Origin: Microbacter margulisiae
GTDB lineage: Bacteria; Bacteroidota; Bacteroidia; Bacteroidales; Paludibacteraceae
Assembly (NCBI RefSeq): GCF_014192515.1
Contig: NZ_JACHYB010000002.1
Span: 682,001-746,000 of the forward strand
Direction: 5' to 3'
DNA length: 64,000 bases
Positions 1 through 7,932 of this stretch are shown piece by piece (within the stretch, counting starts at the first letter, position 1; each line of letters opens with the position of its first letter). A program made the translations under genes and the position numbers. The notes under the pieces were generated by a model. It was not told the origin of the DNA, did no database searches, and saw only the letters and a list, made by a program, of their open reading frames with translations.

Positions 1-12
1 ATGTTACGACGG

Positions 13-720
13 CTAGGTCACGATTGTGTTTTCGAGTTTTGACCACGGGCTGGCCAGTTCAGGATGTTTGGTGTTGTACCATCGGAGGTAGATATAGAGG
101 AATTTACCTATGTTGCCTGCCCCGAGTGAAAGATTGAAAATCGCCTTTGTGGAGATATTCATCTTCAGGCCCGGCGCCTCTTCCGATTCGGGTGGTGTTT
201 CGCTCACCATGTAGAGATATTGCACGCAGTTGGCTCCGGGATAAATGGAGTAACGGCTCCCGATAGAGCTACGGCATTTCACCGACACCACGTTACCCCC
301 CAAGGGAGCAAGGGTCACCGACACCGATTCCTGAATGGGTTTCTCCCCTACTGTCCGTGCTTCAGCATCCAAAGTGCCTTTACCGATATGAAACATGGCC
401 AGGTCGTCAATAGTGACGGAGACCGAGGCCGCAATACGATCGAGAAAGTGGGACAATTTATTAAAATCGACTGTGTTGCTGATGATTTTCAGTAATTTGT
501 CTTTTACGGTGGTGGTACGGCTGTTTTTCTTGTCCACATAGAGGGCATAGAGAGGACTCCACTGGGTGTTGAAACTCTTCCACTGCGTCACCTCTTCTTC
601 TGTGATTCCCAACCGGGTGGCATTTGTGGTGGGTGTCCCCGCCTCAAGATAGGCTGTGGTGGTGGTGATGTACTCGTCGAATTGATTTATCGAACGTGGA
701 ATTCTAGCTGTGTTTGTCAT
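13..720 (-). CDS. Uncharacterised Bacteroidota protein, 235 aa
   Basis: A complete reading frame of normal Bacteroidota composition. The protein is soluble, with no signal peptide or membrane segment. The first ~100 residues look mainly helical; the rest contains alternating beta-type segments and a proline/glutamate-rich patch (PPESEEAPG, near residue 180). I recall similar proteins of unknown function in Bacteroidales genomes, sometimes beside HU-like proteins such as the one at 34658-35389, but I cannot name a domain. The gene reads leftward, away from the AraC-type regulator's 3' end, with a 96-bp gap that shows no clear promoter or terminator. No function is proposed. Confidence 0.7.
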   Translation of the reverse strand: MTNTARIPRSINQFDEYITTTTAYLEAGTPTTNATRLGITEEEVTQWKSFNTQWSPLYALYVDKKNSRTTTVKDKLLKIISNTVDFNKLSHFLDRIAASVSVTIDDLAMFHIGKGTLDAEARTVGEKPIQESVSVTLAPLGGNVVSVKCRSSIGSRYSIYPGANCVQYLYMVSETPPESEEAPGLKMNISTKAIFNLSLGAGNIGKFLYIYLRWYNTKHPELASPWSKLENTIVT

Positions 721-816
721 ACTTTTTTTGTTTTAATTGTTAAATAAATAAAGTCAGGCGATTGATATGCACGAAACCAATGAAGAGCGGTAGCTACTGA
801 TGCACTCTCAACCGGT

Positions 817-1680
817 TTATGATTTCAACCGTTTTTTCTTTTTGACAGGCAGGTATAATGTTGCATGAAACCTATCCCGATTGTTATTAAAGTGTTTGGA
901 AAAAATTTCAAGACGGGGAGTTATATCAATCATGTATTCATTGCCGTCTTGCCAATTCCGTGTGATATAATTCCATGCGGCATGCAGTTCCTCTTCTTTT
1001 CCCGAGAAATGATAACAGGCATAAGTACCACCCTTTATCCATTTCGAGTTGTACAAACGCCGTGGCTTTGTAAACGCCGTGTTTATGGAAAAACAAACAT
1101 CATAGCGGCATTTGTTGTGAGGTGTGTAATCGGGGTCATCGTGTATCACCCCGATGGATTGGCATACCTCCAGGTTGTCCTGCATAACGCAGGTGGACAA
1201 GGAGCAAAAGTTGCTACGGATTTTTTCAGGAGTATATCCTTTGAATACCCTCCGGTATACCACAAACCGATCGGCCATCTCACAAATGCCCCCGAACCGG
1301 ATGTCGGATTCAAAATCAGGATTGATATGGCGCGTGACAGGCTTCTGCTTCAGAAACCGTGCATGTGAAGGCAGGATGCCAAAGGCTTTGTTGAAGGCAG
1401 TACTAAAGCTACCGGAATACCCATAGCCTAACAAGACTGCAATAAGCTGAATAAGCAGGGAAGGTTCGGCATGCAGGATACGGTAGGCTAATTCCATCTT
1501 GACACGTATAATATAATTATCATAGGATTCTCCTGTTATTTCTTTAAACAAACACCACAATTTAGTGGTTGAAACAGGAACCATTTGGGCAATCTCCATA
1601 TAAGTGCCGTGATGGCCAAGATTGGCTTCGATGTGCTCCAGTATACGCGTAATATGCACAATTTGTTCTACTGTTATCAT
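817..1680 (-). CDS. AraC-family regulator with GyrI-like C-terminal domain
   Basis: A 287-residue one-component regulator. Residues ~1-105 carry two AraC/XylS helix-turn-helix motifs (YMEIAQMVPVSTTKLWCLF, then LGYGYSGSFSTAFNKAFGILPS), so the DNA-binding domain is N-terminal. Residues ~120-285 resemble the GyrI/effector-binding domain of the Rob/SbmC type, which binds small amphipathic ligands. The start is set at the ATG at 1680: the alternative upstream TTG at 1707 lies inside the -7 box of the promoter and could not be in the transcript. The regulated genes are unknown. The 21-bp palindrome array at 1867-2097 lies upstream of its promoter and is a possible, untested target. The positively charged C-terminus (KKKKRLKS) is unremarkable. 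Confidence 0.88.
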   Translation of the reverse strand: MITVEQIVHITRILEHIEANLGHHGTYMEIAQMVPVSTTKLWCLFKEITGESYDNYIIRVKMELAYRILHAEPSLLIQLIAVLLGYGYSGSFSTAFNKAFGILPSHARFLKQKPVTRHINPDFESDIRFGGICEMADRFVVYRRVFKGYTPEKIRSNFCSLSTCVMQDNLEVCQSIGVIHDDPDYTPHNKCRYDVCFSINTAFTKPRRLYNSKWIKGGTYACYHFSGKEEELHAAWNYITRNWQDGNEYMIDITPRLEIFSKHFNNNRDRFHATLYLPVKKKKRLKS

Positions 1681-1704
1681 ATCATGTATTAAAATTTTGA
1701 ATTG

Positions 1705-1733
1705 CAAAAATAATAGTTAATTAAAGAGGCAAA
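1705..1733 (-). promoter_or_regulatory. Promoter of the AraC-type gene
   Basis: On the minus strand a -7 box TATTTTTG (1705-1712) is preceded by a -33 TTTG (1730-1733) with 17 bp between, close to the Bacteroidota consensus. Transcription would start about 10-20 nt upstream of the ATG at 1680, giving a very short leader. Confidence 0.6.
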
Positions 1734-1856
1734 TTATGATTTTCCACATTTATTTTATTTCAACCAAAAACAATGAGTTTTCAATTATTAAAACAGGACA
1801 GGCTTTAGATGATTCACTAACAAGAAAGGAGATCCATAGCAATGCATAAAATTTCA

Positions 1857-2116
1857 GATCACATTTTTACTCCAACAATGTGCATTGTTACTCCAACAAT
1901 GTGCATTGTTACTCCAACAATGTGCATTGATACTCTAATAATGTGCATTATTACTCTAACAATGTGCATTGATACTCTAATAATGTGCATTGATACTCCA
2001 ACAATGTGCATTGATACTCCAACAATGTGCATTGATGCTCTAATAATGTGCATTGATACTCCAATAATGTGCATTGATACTCTAACAATGTGCATTATTA
2101 CTTTAAAAATGTGATC
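1857..2116. repeat. 13-bp perfect inverted repeats bounding the array
   Basis: GATCACATTTTTA (1857-1869) is exactly complementary to TAAAAATGTGATC (2104-2116). The pair brackets the 21-bp array and overlaps its first and last units. The outer copies may be diverged array units in opposite orientation or true element ends. Confidence 0.8.
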
Positions 2117-2117
2117 G
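1867..2117. repeat. 21-bp tandem array of 11 phased palindromes
   Basis: Eleven direct copies of a 21-bp unit run without gaps from 1867 to 2097, followed by a degenerate twelfth copy (2098-2117). Each unit contains the dyad CAATG-TG-CATTG (the last base is A in copies 4 and 11); AATGTGCATT is invariant in all eleven. Copies differ almost only by C/T changes at two positions and A/T/G changes at the unit boundary. The 21-bp period equals two turns of B-DNA, so all dyads face the same side. The period is a multiple of three, so both strands are open by chance. The variable bases fall at amino-acid-changing positions in both open frames, which argues against coding. Confidence 0.93.
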
Positions 2118-2351
2118 TAACATTGAATCAGTTGACACAATGACGACCATATATTACACAATAACAAGATGTTACATAAAACGCAACCTGATCCGTCGAA
2201 TTTATAAATCTGACGGGACAAGGATAAAGAAAACCAAACCCTACCCCTGTTCCGGGTACTTCCCTTCATCAGAAGGACAGAACAATCTGACAAACAAGCT
2301 AAGGCGAATCGGGTTGCCTGACCCGTTGGATTTGTAAATCCGTCGCGACGG
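2115..2351. repeat. Diverged direct repeat, copy A
   Basis: This stretch aligns with 2509-2706 over most of its length. Both begin with TCGTAA-ATT-AATCAGTTG-CACAATGA and share a long central block around GTTCCGGGTACTTCCCTTC. Copy A has about 40 extra bases after the first 35. Near each end lies a short near-palindrome of the type GGATTTGTAAATCC (2204-2218 and 2329-2342). No open frame with family similarity is seen, so it is called an intergenic repeat. Confidence 0.8.
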
Positions 2352-2508
2352 AAGCAGAGCGGCTTTGCTGGTTTACAATCATATCTTCGGGTGTTTTTCC
2401 GTATGGCATAAATCCTGTTTCCAAATTTCGCTTTCCTTCCCTTGCTGCAGAGCCGCTCAATATTTGTTACAGAAGGATGATACGATATCGCCAGGAAGAT
2501 GCAGGGCG

Positions 2509-2706
2509 TCGTAATATTAAATCAGTTGGCACAATGATGCCCCTGCCATGTCGGGTTTGTAAATCCAACGCGACGAGGTTAAAGAAAACCTAACCCTAAC
2601 CCCGTTCCGGGTACTTCCCTTCATCAGAAGGGCAGAACAATCTGGCAAACAAACCAAGGCGAACAGGGTTGCCTGACCCATCGGATTGTTACATCCGACG
2701 AGACGG
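2509..2706. repeat. Diverged direct repeat, copy B
   Basis: The second copy of the repeat at 2115-2351, lacking the ~40-bp insert. It carries near-palindromes at both ends (around 2560-2575 and 2682-2697), reminiscent of REP-type elements. The 157 bp between the copies (2352-2508) start with AGCGGCTTTGC and end near GCAGAGCCGCT, a 10-of-11 inverted match, so the spacer itself could be a small insertion. Confidence 0.8.
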
Positions 2707-2877
2707 GAAGAGAATGGCCGAAAGCCGGGAGAGACCAATAAGCCGAAATGACAAAAAAGTTTTATTTCCGGAAAAAATCAAGACGGCTTCTTCTTCAATA
2801 GTAGCCGAAGAGAAGAGAAATGAGGGAAACCCTTCATCCCTGAAATTGCAGAAAGGAGATCAGTTTATCCCGAAAAA

Positions 2878-2889
2878 TGTGCCCGCACA
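2878..2889. promoter_or_regulatory. Candidate operator TGTGC-CC-GCACA
   Basis: A perfect 5-2-5 dyad located 28 bp upstream of the -7 box of the LacI-type gene, the position expected for a regulator site near -35. Assignment to this regulator is inference. Confidence 0.35.
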
Positions 2890-2916
2890 CACAACAAATA
2901 TCCAAACTTTATTTTT

Positions 2917-2938
2917 TATATTTGCAGTGGTTAACCAC
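2917..2938 (+). promoter_or_regulatory. LacI-type gene promoter with overlapping palindrome
   Basis: The -7 box TATATTTG lies at 2917-2924. The perfect 12-bp palindrome GTGGTTAACCAC (2927-2938) covers the expected transcription start, 13 bp before the ATG at 2951. A palindrome at the start point of a repressor gene suggests autoregulation. Confidence 0.6.
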
Positions 2939-2950
2939 GCACATTTTACT

Positions 2951-4018
2951 ATGGCTGAAAATAAAAATATCAAGATCAAAGATATTGCCCAAATGGCTGG
3001 CGTTTCGGTTGGCACAGTCGACCGCGTACTGCATGACAGGGGGCGGGTGTCTGAAGAAAACCTCAAAAAGGTAAAAGCCATTCTGGAAGTGGTCAATTAT
3101 CAGCCGAACATGATGGCCCGGACCCTTGCCTCAAAGAAACACTATAAAATTGCCGTCATCATTCCCGCTTTTCAACCGGGAGAGTACTGGGAAAAGGTAT
3201 ATAAAGGCATACAACGGGCTGAAGGAGAGTTTGCGGGCTATGGCGTACATCTTGAGAAATTTTTGTTCGACCAGCACAACAGCCATTCACTACGCAAAAT
3301 CATCAACGAGCTACTGGCAGGATCTTTTGATTTTAATGCCGTCTTAATGGCTACCCTGTTTTCGAACCTGATGATTGAATTTTCCCAAACGCTGGATCTT
3401 CTCAGGATTCCGTATAATTATATCGATGCCAATATCCCCGCACAGCAGCAATTGGCCTATTTTGGAACCAATTCCGGGGATAGCGGTGAGATCGGAGCCA
3501 AGATGTTACTGTATAACATCAAAAAGAATGCTGATATTGTCATTCCCAAAATATTAAACATAGGCGATCAGGACTCCAATCAATGGATCAACCGGGAAAC
3601 CGGATTCCTGGATTACCTGAACCATACCGCCTATAGCGGCACAATCCATCGTATTGAGCTGTATCTGGATGATCCGGTTTATAACTTCAGGGAGCTCGAT
3701 ATTCTGCTAAAGAGTAAACCGAAAATCAGGGGTGGCATTGTCTTTAACTCCAAAGCCCATATCCTTGCCAATTATCTGAAAATAAGAAACATCAACGACA
3801 TCAGTGTCATCGGGTATGATGTCATCGAAGCAAACATCAAACTGCTCAAGGAAGGCATCATCAAAGCCCTGATCGCACAACGCCCACAACAACAGGGCTA
3901 TGAAGGGATAAAATCGCTCTGCGAATACCTTATTCTAAAGAAGACCCCGCCAAAAGAAAATTATCTCCCTATTGATATTCTTTTGCCCGAAAACATTGAT
4001 TACTATCAAAACCAATGA
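2951..4018 (+). CDS. LacI-family transcriptional regulator
   Basis: A 355-residue sugar-responsive regulator. Residues ~8-60 form the LacI helix-turn-helix and hinge (IKDIAQMAGVSVGTVDRVLH, then RTLASKKHYKIAVIIP). The rest is a periplasmic-binding-protein-like effector domain. The start is the ATG at 2951, which directly follows the promoter at 2917-2938; the frame is open further upstream (from 2669), but that part runs through repeat DNA and the promoter. The gene lies 96 bp before the GH3 gene on the same strand, so it probably controls the GH3-GH88 pair and perhaps the arabinoside genes. The ligand cannot be read from sequence. The LacI assignment is secure. Confidence 0.92.
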   Translation: MAENKNIKIKDIAQMAGVSVGTVDRVLHDRGRVSEENLKKVKAILEVVNYQPNMMARTLASKKHYKIAVIIPAFQPGEYWEKVYKGIQRAEGEFAGYGVHLEKFLFDQHNSHSLRKIINELLAGSFDFNAVLMATLFSNLMIEFSQTLDLLRIPYNYIDANIPAQQQLAYFGTNSGDSGEIGAKMLLYNIKKNADIVIPKILNIGDQDSNQWINRETGFLDYLNHTAYSGTIHRIELYLDDPVYNFRELDILLKSKPKIRGGIVFNSKAHILANYLKIRNINDISVIGYDVIEANIKLLKEGIIKALIAQRPQQQGYEGIKSLCEYLILKKTPPKENYLPIDILLPENIDYYQNQ

Positions 4019-4034
4019 TTACACTATCCCGGTA

Positions 4035-4050
4035 TGTGTGCGCGAACACA
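4035..4050. promoter_or_regulatory. Candidate operator TGTGT-N6-ACACA
   Basis: An inverted repeat with a GCGCGA centre in the gap between the LacI-type regulator and GH3. It loosely resembles the TGTGC-CC-GCACA dyad at 2878. No good -7 box was found beside it, so the GH3 gene may also be read through from the regulator promoter. Confidence 0.3.
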
Positions 4051-4114
4051 ACCATTAAGACAATTCATATTCACGCATTTAACTATCTATTCACTCTATA
4101 AATTACACTACACT

Positions 4115-6178
4115 ATGAAGAAACAGATTATTTTTATCGGTATGGCTGTATGCCTTGCATTACCGATGGCGCTGAAGGGGGCTATTACAGCTCCAAAAGC
4201 CGATCATCCTGATTTCAATGCCCGTGCCCGGAAGATCGTTGCCCAAATGACACTGGATGAGAAGATATCCCAGCTTCACGGGATACAGAATGACACCGAC
4301 TTCCGCATTGTCCCCGGCATCCCCCGGCTGGGCATCCCTCCGTTGACCGTCTGCAACGGGCCTGCCGGACTGGGACCTGCCGGATATGGCCACCAGGGAA
4401 AAGCAACTGCATTGTCTGCCCCTATCTCCCTTGCAGCTACATGGGATACGCAAGCCGCATATGATTATGGCAAAGTGGCTGGTGAGGAATCCCTGTTGTT
4501 AGGCAACATCTTCCTGGAATCGCCGGATGTTAACATAGCACGCACTCCCCACGGCGGAAGAACCTTCGAAAGCTTCGGGGAAGACCCTTTTCTGACAAGC
4601 CGGATGGGAGTGGGTGAAATCAAAGGCATTCAAAGTTGCGGCATCATTGCCAATGTGAAACATTATGTGGCTAACAACCAGGAATCCGACCGGTTCAAAA
4701 TCAATGAGATCATTGATGGACGTACATTGCGGGAGATCTACCTGCCGGCTTTCAGGGCAGCTGTCGAAGAAGGACATGTAGGCTCCGTCATGGCAGCATA
4801 TAATAAGGTCAATGGTACTTTTTGCAGTGAGAATGACTTCCTGTTAACGGATATCCTGCGGAAAGAGTGGAAGTTCGATGGCTTTATTACTTCCGATTTC
4901 GGTGCCGTACATAGCACTGTCCCTGCCGCCAGGGGAGGCTTGGATGTGGAAATGCCTACTGGCATCTATTTCGGCAATGCACTGAAAAGAGCAGTCATGT
5001 CGGGAGAAGTCTCCGAATCCCTGTTAAATGAAAAGCTAATCCGCAGGTATAGTACCATGATGCGCTTCGGTGTATGGGAGACTCCCCAACAAGGTGCCAT
5101 CCCGGTGATGAAGGATGCAGCCATTGCCATGAAGATTGGAGCAGAAGGGGTGGTGTTGCTGAAGAACCAGCATAATGTACTGCCGTTGGATATCCATGCA
5201 ATCCATTCCATTGCACTGATCGGACCCTTTGCCGGAGAGGCTATGACCGGAGGTGGCGGAAGTTCCCATGTGGAGCCCATCCTCACCGTTTCTCCCATGG
5301 AAGGCATTCAGAAACTGGCAGGAGCCAATGTTTCCATACAGGTCAATGACGGGACGGATATCGCCCGGGCACTGGCAATAGCCAAAAAGGCAGATGTCAC
5401 CATCCTTATGCTGGGTGACAGGCAGACAGAAGGACGCGATCATCCTATCACCCTTAGCGGCAATCAGGACGCACTGGCAGAAGCAGTACTGAATGCAGAT
5501 CCCCATGCTATTGTGGTCTTAAAAACAGGTGGCCCTGTCCTCATGCCCTGGATTGCGAAAGCATCAGCGCTTCTTGAAGCCTGGTATCCGGGCGAGGAAG
5601 ACGGCAATGTAGTAGCATCCGTATTGTTCGGCGAAGTCAATCCTTCAGGGAAACTACCTATCACCTTCCCGCAAAAGGATAGCGATCTGCCCACACAAAC
5701 CGTGGAACAGTATCCGGGCGTAAATGGGACAGTGCATTATTCGGAAGGCATATTGGTAGGATACCGCTGGTATGATGCTAAACAGATTAAACCCCTGTTC
5801 CCCTTCGGTTATGGTTTGTCCTATACAACCTTTGCCTATAAAGATCTCACCATTTCCAAACCTGAGCATAACACAGTGACAGTAGGATTCATCGTAACCA
5901 ACACCGGGAAACGTGCAGGGGCCGAAGTGGCACAGCTTTATCTCGGTATGCCTTCCACGCCGGCTATTCCACAACCGCCTTTGCAATTAAAGGGCTTTAA
6001 GCGGGTAAATCTGGCGCCGGGACAATCGGCCCATGTCAGCATCACACTGAACGCACATGATTTGTCGTACTGGGACACTACCTCCCATGCATGGAAAATC
6101 ATGCCGGGAGTGTATAAAGTATATGCGGCTGCTTCATCACAGGATATTCAATTAAAAGGAAATTTCAGGATGCAGTAG
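4115..6178 (+). CDS. Glycoside hydrolase family 3 enzyme, secreted
   Basis: A 687-residue exo-acting beta-glycosidase. Residues 1-~22 form a signal peptide (hydrophobic stretch FIGMAVCLALPMAL), so it is exported. Residues ~30-330 are the GH3 N-terminal barrel with the nucleophile motif ITSDFGA (Asp ~261). Residues ~350-560 are the alpha/beta sandwich domain, and the C-terminal ~120 residues a fibronectin III-like domain (FGYGLSYTTF, then GAEVAQLYLG). The usual length is about 700-750, so it is complete. The ATG at 4115 is chosen because it begins a clean signal peptide; the frame is open upstream without homology. GH3 enzymes include beta-glucosidases, beta-xylosidases and alpha-arabinosidases; the substrate is not decided by sequence. 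It pairs with the GH88 gene 59 bp downstream. Confidence 0.93.
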   Translation: MKKQIIFIGMAVCLALPMALKGAITAPKADHPDFNARARKIVAQMTLDEKISQLHGIQNDTDFRIVPGIPRLGIPPLTVCNGPAGLGPAGYGHQGKATALSAPISLAATWDTQAAYDYGKVAGEESLLLGNIFLESPDVNIARTPHGGRTFESFGEDPFLTSRMGVGEIKGIQSCGIIANVKHYVANNQESDRFKINEIIDGRTLREIYLPAFRAAVEEGHVGSVMAAYNKVNGTFCSENDFLLTDILRKEWKFDGFITSDFGAVHSTVPAARGGLDVEMPTGIYFGNALKRAVMSGEVSESLLNEKLIRRYSTMMRFGVWETPQQGAIPVMKDAAIAMKIGAEGVVLLKNQHNVLPLDIHAIHSIALIGPFAGEAMTGGGGSSHVEPILTVSPMEGIQKLAGANVSIQVNDGTDIARALAIAKKADVTILMLGDRQTEGRDHPITLSGNQDALAEAVLNADPHAIVVLKTGGPVLMPWIAKASALLEAWYPGEEDGNVVASVLFGEVNPSGKLPITFPQKDSDLPTQTVEQYPGVNGTVHYSEGILVGYRWYDAKQIKPLFPFGYGLSYTTFAYKDLTISKPEHNTVTVGFIVTNTGKRAGAEVAQLYLGMPSTPAIPQPPLQLKGFKRVNLAPGQSAHVSITLNAHDLSYWDTTSHAWKIMPGVYKVYAAASSQDIQLKGNFRMQ

Positions 6179-6237
6179 GCACACTCATCTTTTCGTTAAG
6201 ACCGACTACTGATCCAACTCTTTTTATCACATAGCCT

Positions 6238-7446
6238 ATGATCAGAAAATATTTTTTCGGGCTAGTCCTGTTGTTATCCGTTCCAGTGAGCCAGGCCAGG
6301 GCTGAATCCTTGTTATCCCTCATTGACCATAACCTGAGTTTTGCCATTAAGCAAGACTCTCTCATGGCAATAACAATGCTCCATTATCCAGGACGATTAC
6401 CACAAACCATCAACAGGCAGGGGAACTTAGTGACTTGTTCCCCTACCTGGTGGGTGAGCGGCTTCTTCCCGGGATCGCTCTGGTATTTATATGAATATTC
6501 AAAAGACAAACACCTGGAGTCGTACGCCCAAACCTTTACCCAACGGGTGGCCAGTCAACAATACAACACAGATACCCATGATGTCGGGTTCATGATTAAC
6601 TGCAGCTTCGGCAACGGATACCGCATCACGGGTAATCCTGCCTATAAGCAGGTACTGGAAAACGCAGCCCACTCGTTAAGTACCCGCTTCAATCCGGTTG
6701 TGGGGTGCATCCGCTCATGGAACGGTACACAATGGGAATATCCGGTGATCATTGACAACATGATGAATCTGGAACTGCTCTTTAACGTAGCCCATCTGTC
6801 AGGAGACAAACGCTACGGGCAGATCGCGGTTTCCCATGCCAACAAGACGCTGGAGAATCAGTTCAGACCCAATGGTAGTTGTTTCCACCTTGTTTCGTAT
6901 GACACCATTACCGGCAGGGCTGTTGCACATAAAACGGTACAGGGTTATTCCGATTCATCCTCATGGGCACGTGGACAGGCATGGGCCTTGTATGCCTACA
7001 CCATGTGTTACCGCGAAACAGGGGATATGGCCTATTTGCATCAGGCAGAAAAGGTAGCCTCGTTCCTGTTGAACAATCCCCATCTGCCCAAGGATAAGAT
7101 TCCGTACTGGGATTTTGACGATCCGGCAATTCCCCACACCTACCGTGATGCTTCGGCAGGAGCGGTCATCTGTTCGGCGCTGATCGAATTAAGCCAATAT
7201 GTTCCCAGGGAAAAGGCGAAGGAATATTTGCAGGTGGCAGCTACCCAGATCAGGACACTCTCCTCTCCTGCCTTCCGGGCAAAGTTGGGGGGAAACGGAG
7301 ATTTCATTCTCATGCACAGTGTAGGAAACCTGCCGGGACATACAGAAATAGATGTCCCGCTTACCTATGCCGACTACTATTACATCGAAGCATTGACGCG
7401 TTATCGTAACCTCCTTTTGGGAAAGCCGTTATTTCCCCGTAAATAG
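6238..7446 (+). CDS. GH88 unsaturated uronyl hydrolase, secreted
   Basis: A 402-residue enzyme that hydrolyses the terminal 4,5-unsaturated uronic acid left by polysaccharide lyases. Residues 1-~22 are a signal peptide (FFGLVLLLSVPVSQARA). The (alpha/alpha)6 barrel carries the two catalytic-site aspartates of the family: Asp115 in THDVGFM and Asp173 in IDNMMNL. Length fits GH88 (about 370-400). It follows GH3 by 59 bp and is followed by a terminator at 7523, so GH3 and GH88 form one unit. This implies the cell meets lyase-cut uronic-acid glycans (pectic side chains, rhamnogalacturonan or glycosaminoglycan-like). The related GH105 family shares the fold, but the paired HD/DN motifs favour GH88. 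Confidence 0.9.
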   Translation: MIRKYFFGLVLLLSVPVSQARAESLLSLIDHNLSFAIKQDSLMAITMLHYPGRLPQTINRQGNLVTCSPTWWVSGFFPGSLWYLYEYSKDKHLESYAQTFTQRVASQQYNTDTHDVGFMINCSFGNGYRITGNPAYKQVLENAAHSLSTRFNPVVGCIRSWNGTQWEYPVIIDNMMNLELLFNVAHLSGDKRYGQIAVSHANKTLENQFRPNGSCFHLVSYDTITGRAVAHKTVQGYSDSSSWARGQAWALYAYTMCYRETGDMAYLHQAEKVASFLLNNPHLPKDKIPYWDFDDPAIPHTYRDASAGAVICSALIELSQYVPREKAKEYLQVAATQIRTLSSPAFRAKLGGNGDFILMHSVGNLPGHTEIDVPLTYADYYYIEALTRYRNLLLGKPLFPRK

Positions 7447-7522
7447 TTAAGGAGCAAGAACAGCAGAAAGCACGGATAAACCAAGCCAGATGAGATCATG
7501 AAAGGAATCCCTGCTCATAAAG

Positions 7523-7564
7523 AAGAATGTTGGGTGACAGCCATACTACCCGGCATTCTTTTTT
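7523..7564 (+). terminator. Rho-independent terminator after GH88
   Basis: AAGAATG (7523-7529) pairs with CATTCTT (7554-7560), with an inner GGGT/ACCC extension, and is followed by TTTT. It separates the GH3-GH88 unit from the arabinoside cluster. Confidence 0.75.
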
Positions 7565-7692
7565 ATCCATCCATCATTCCTCTTTTCCGGATAGTCAAAC
7601 CCTGCCTGTAATAAAATCAATCAGCTGAAAAACTGACCATTGACTCCATTATACCCACATCAACATGATTGGATTTAAGAGGGGAATCTTTT

Positions 7693-7708
7693 TATGTTGC
7701 ATAACATA
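7693..7708. promoter_or_regulatory. Dyad TATGTT-GCAT-AACATA upstream of GH27
   Basis: A perfect 6-4-6 inverted repeat in the 486-bp gap before the arabinoside cluster. No T-run follows, so it is not a terminator. It is a candidate operator; no convincing -7 box was seen in the gap (7565-7932). Confidence 0.35.
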
Positions 7709-7932
7709 TAATTAAAATGATGGCTGTACGAAATAAGTGTTATTTTTACACCCATTAATTCTGACCATTAGGACCTCTTTTTTTATTCTTTGAAGCCAGG
7801 CACATATGTGGTTTCAGCTTAACTAATTATGCAAAAATAAAAAAGAGACAAGGCTTGTTGTTGCTGATACACTCTATTACGATAGAAATACATCATATTG
7901 AAAGCACACATTCTTTAATATTTTACTAAACC

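Noticed and set aside
1842-2114. A 90-codon open frame over the 21-bp array (repeating TPTMCID), also open on the other strand.
   Set aside because: The period of 21 is a multiple of three, so open frames arise automatically. Variation among units falls on amino-acid-changing positions in both frames, the reverse of coding selection.
1867-2117. CRISPR array.
   Set aside because: Units are directly adjacent without unique spacers, are too short, and no cas genes are present.
2669-2950. Upstream extension of the LacI-type protein by 94 codons.
   Set aside because: It runs through repeat DNA and the promoter, and the helix-turn-helix begins directly after the ATG at 2951.
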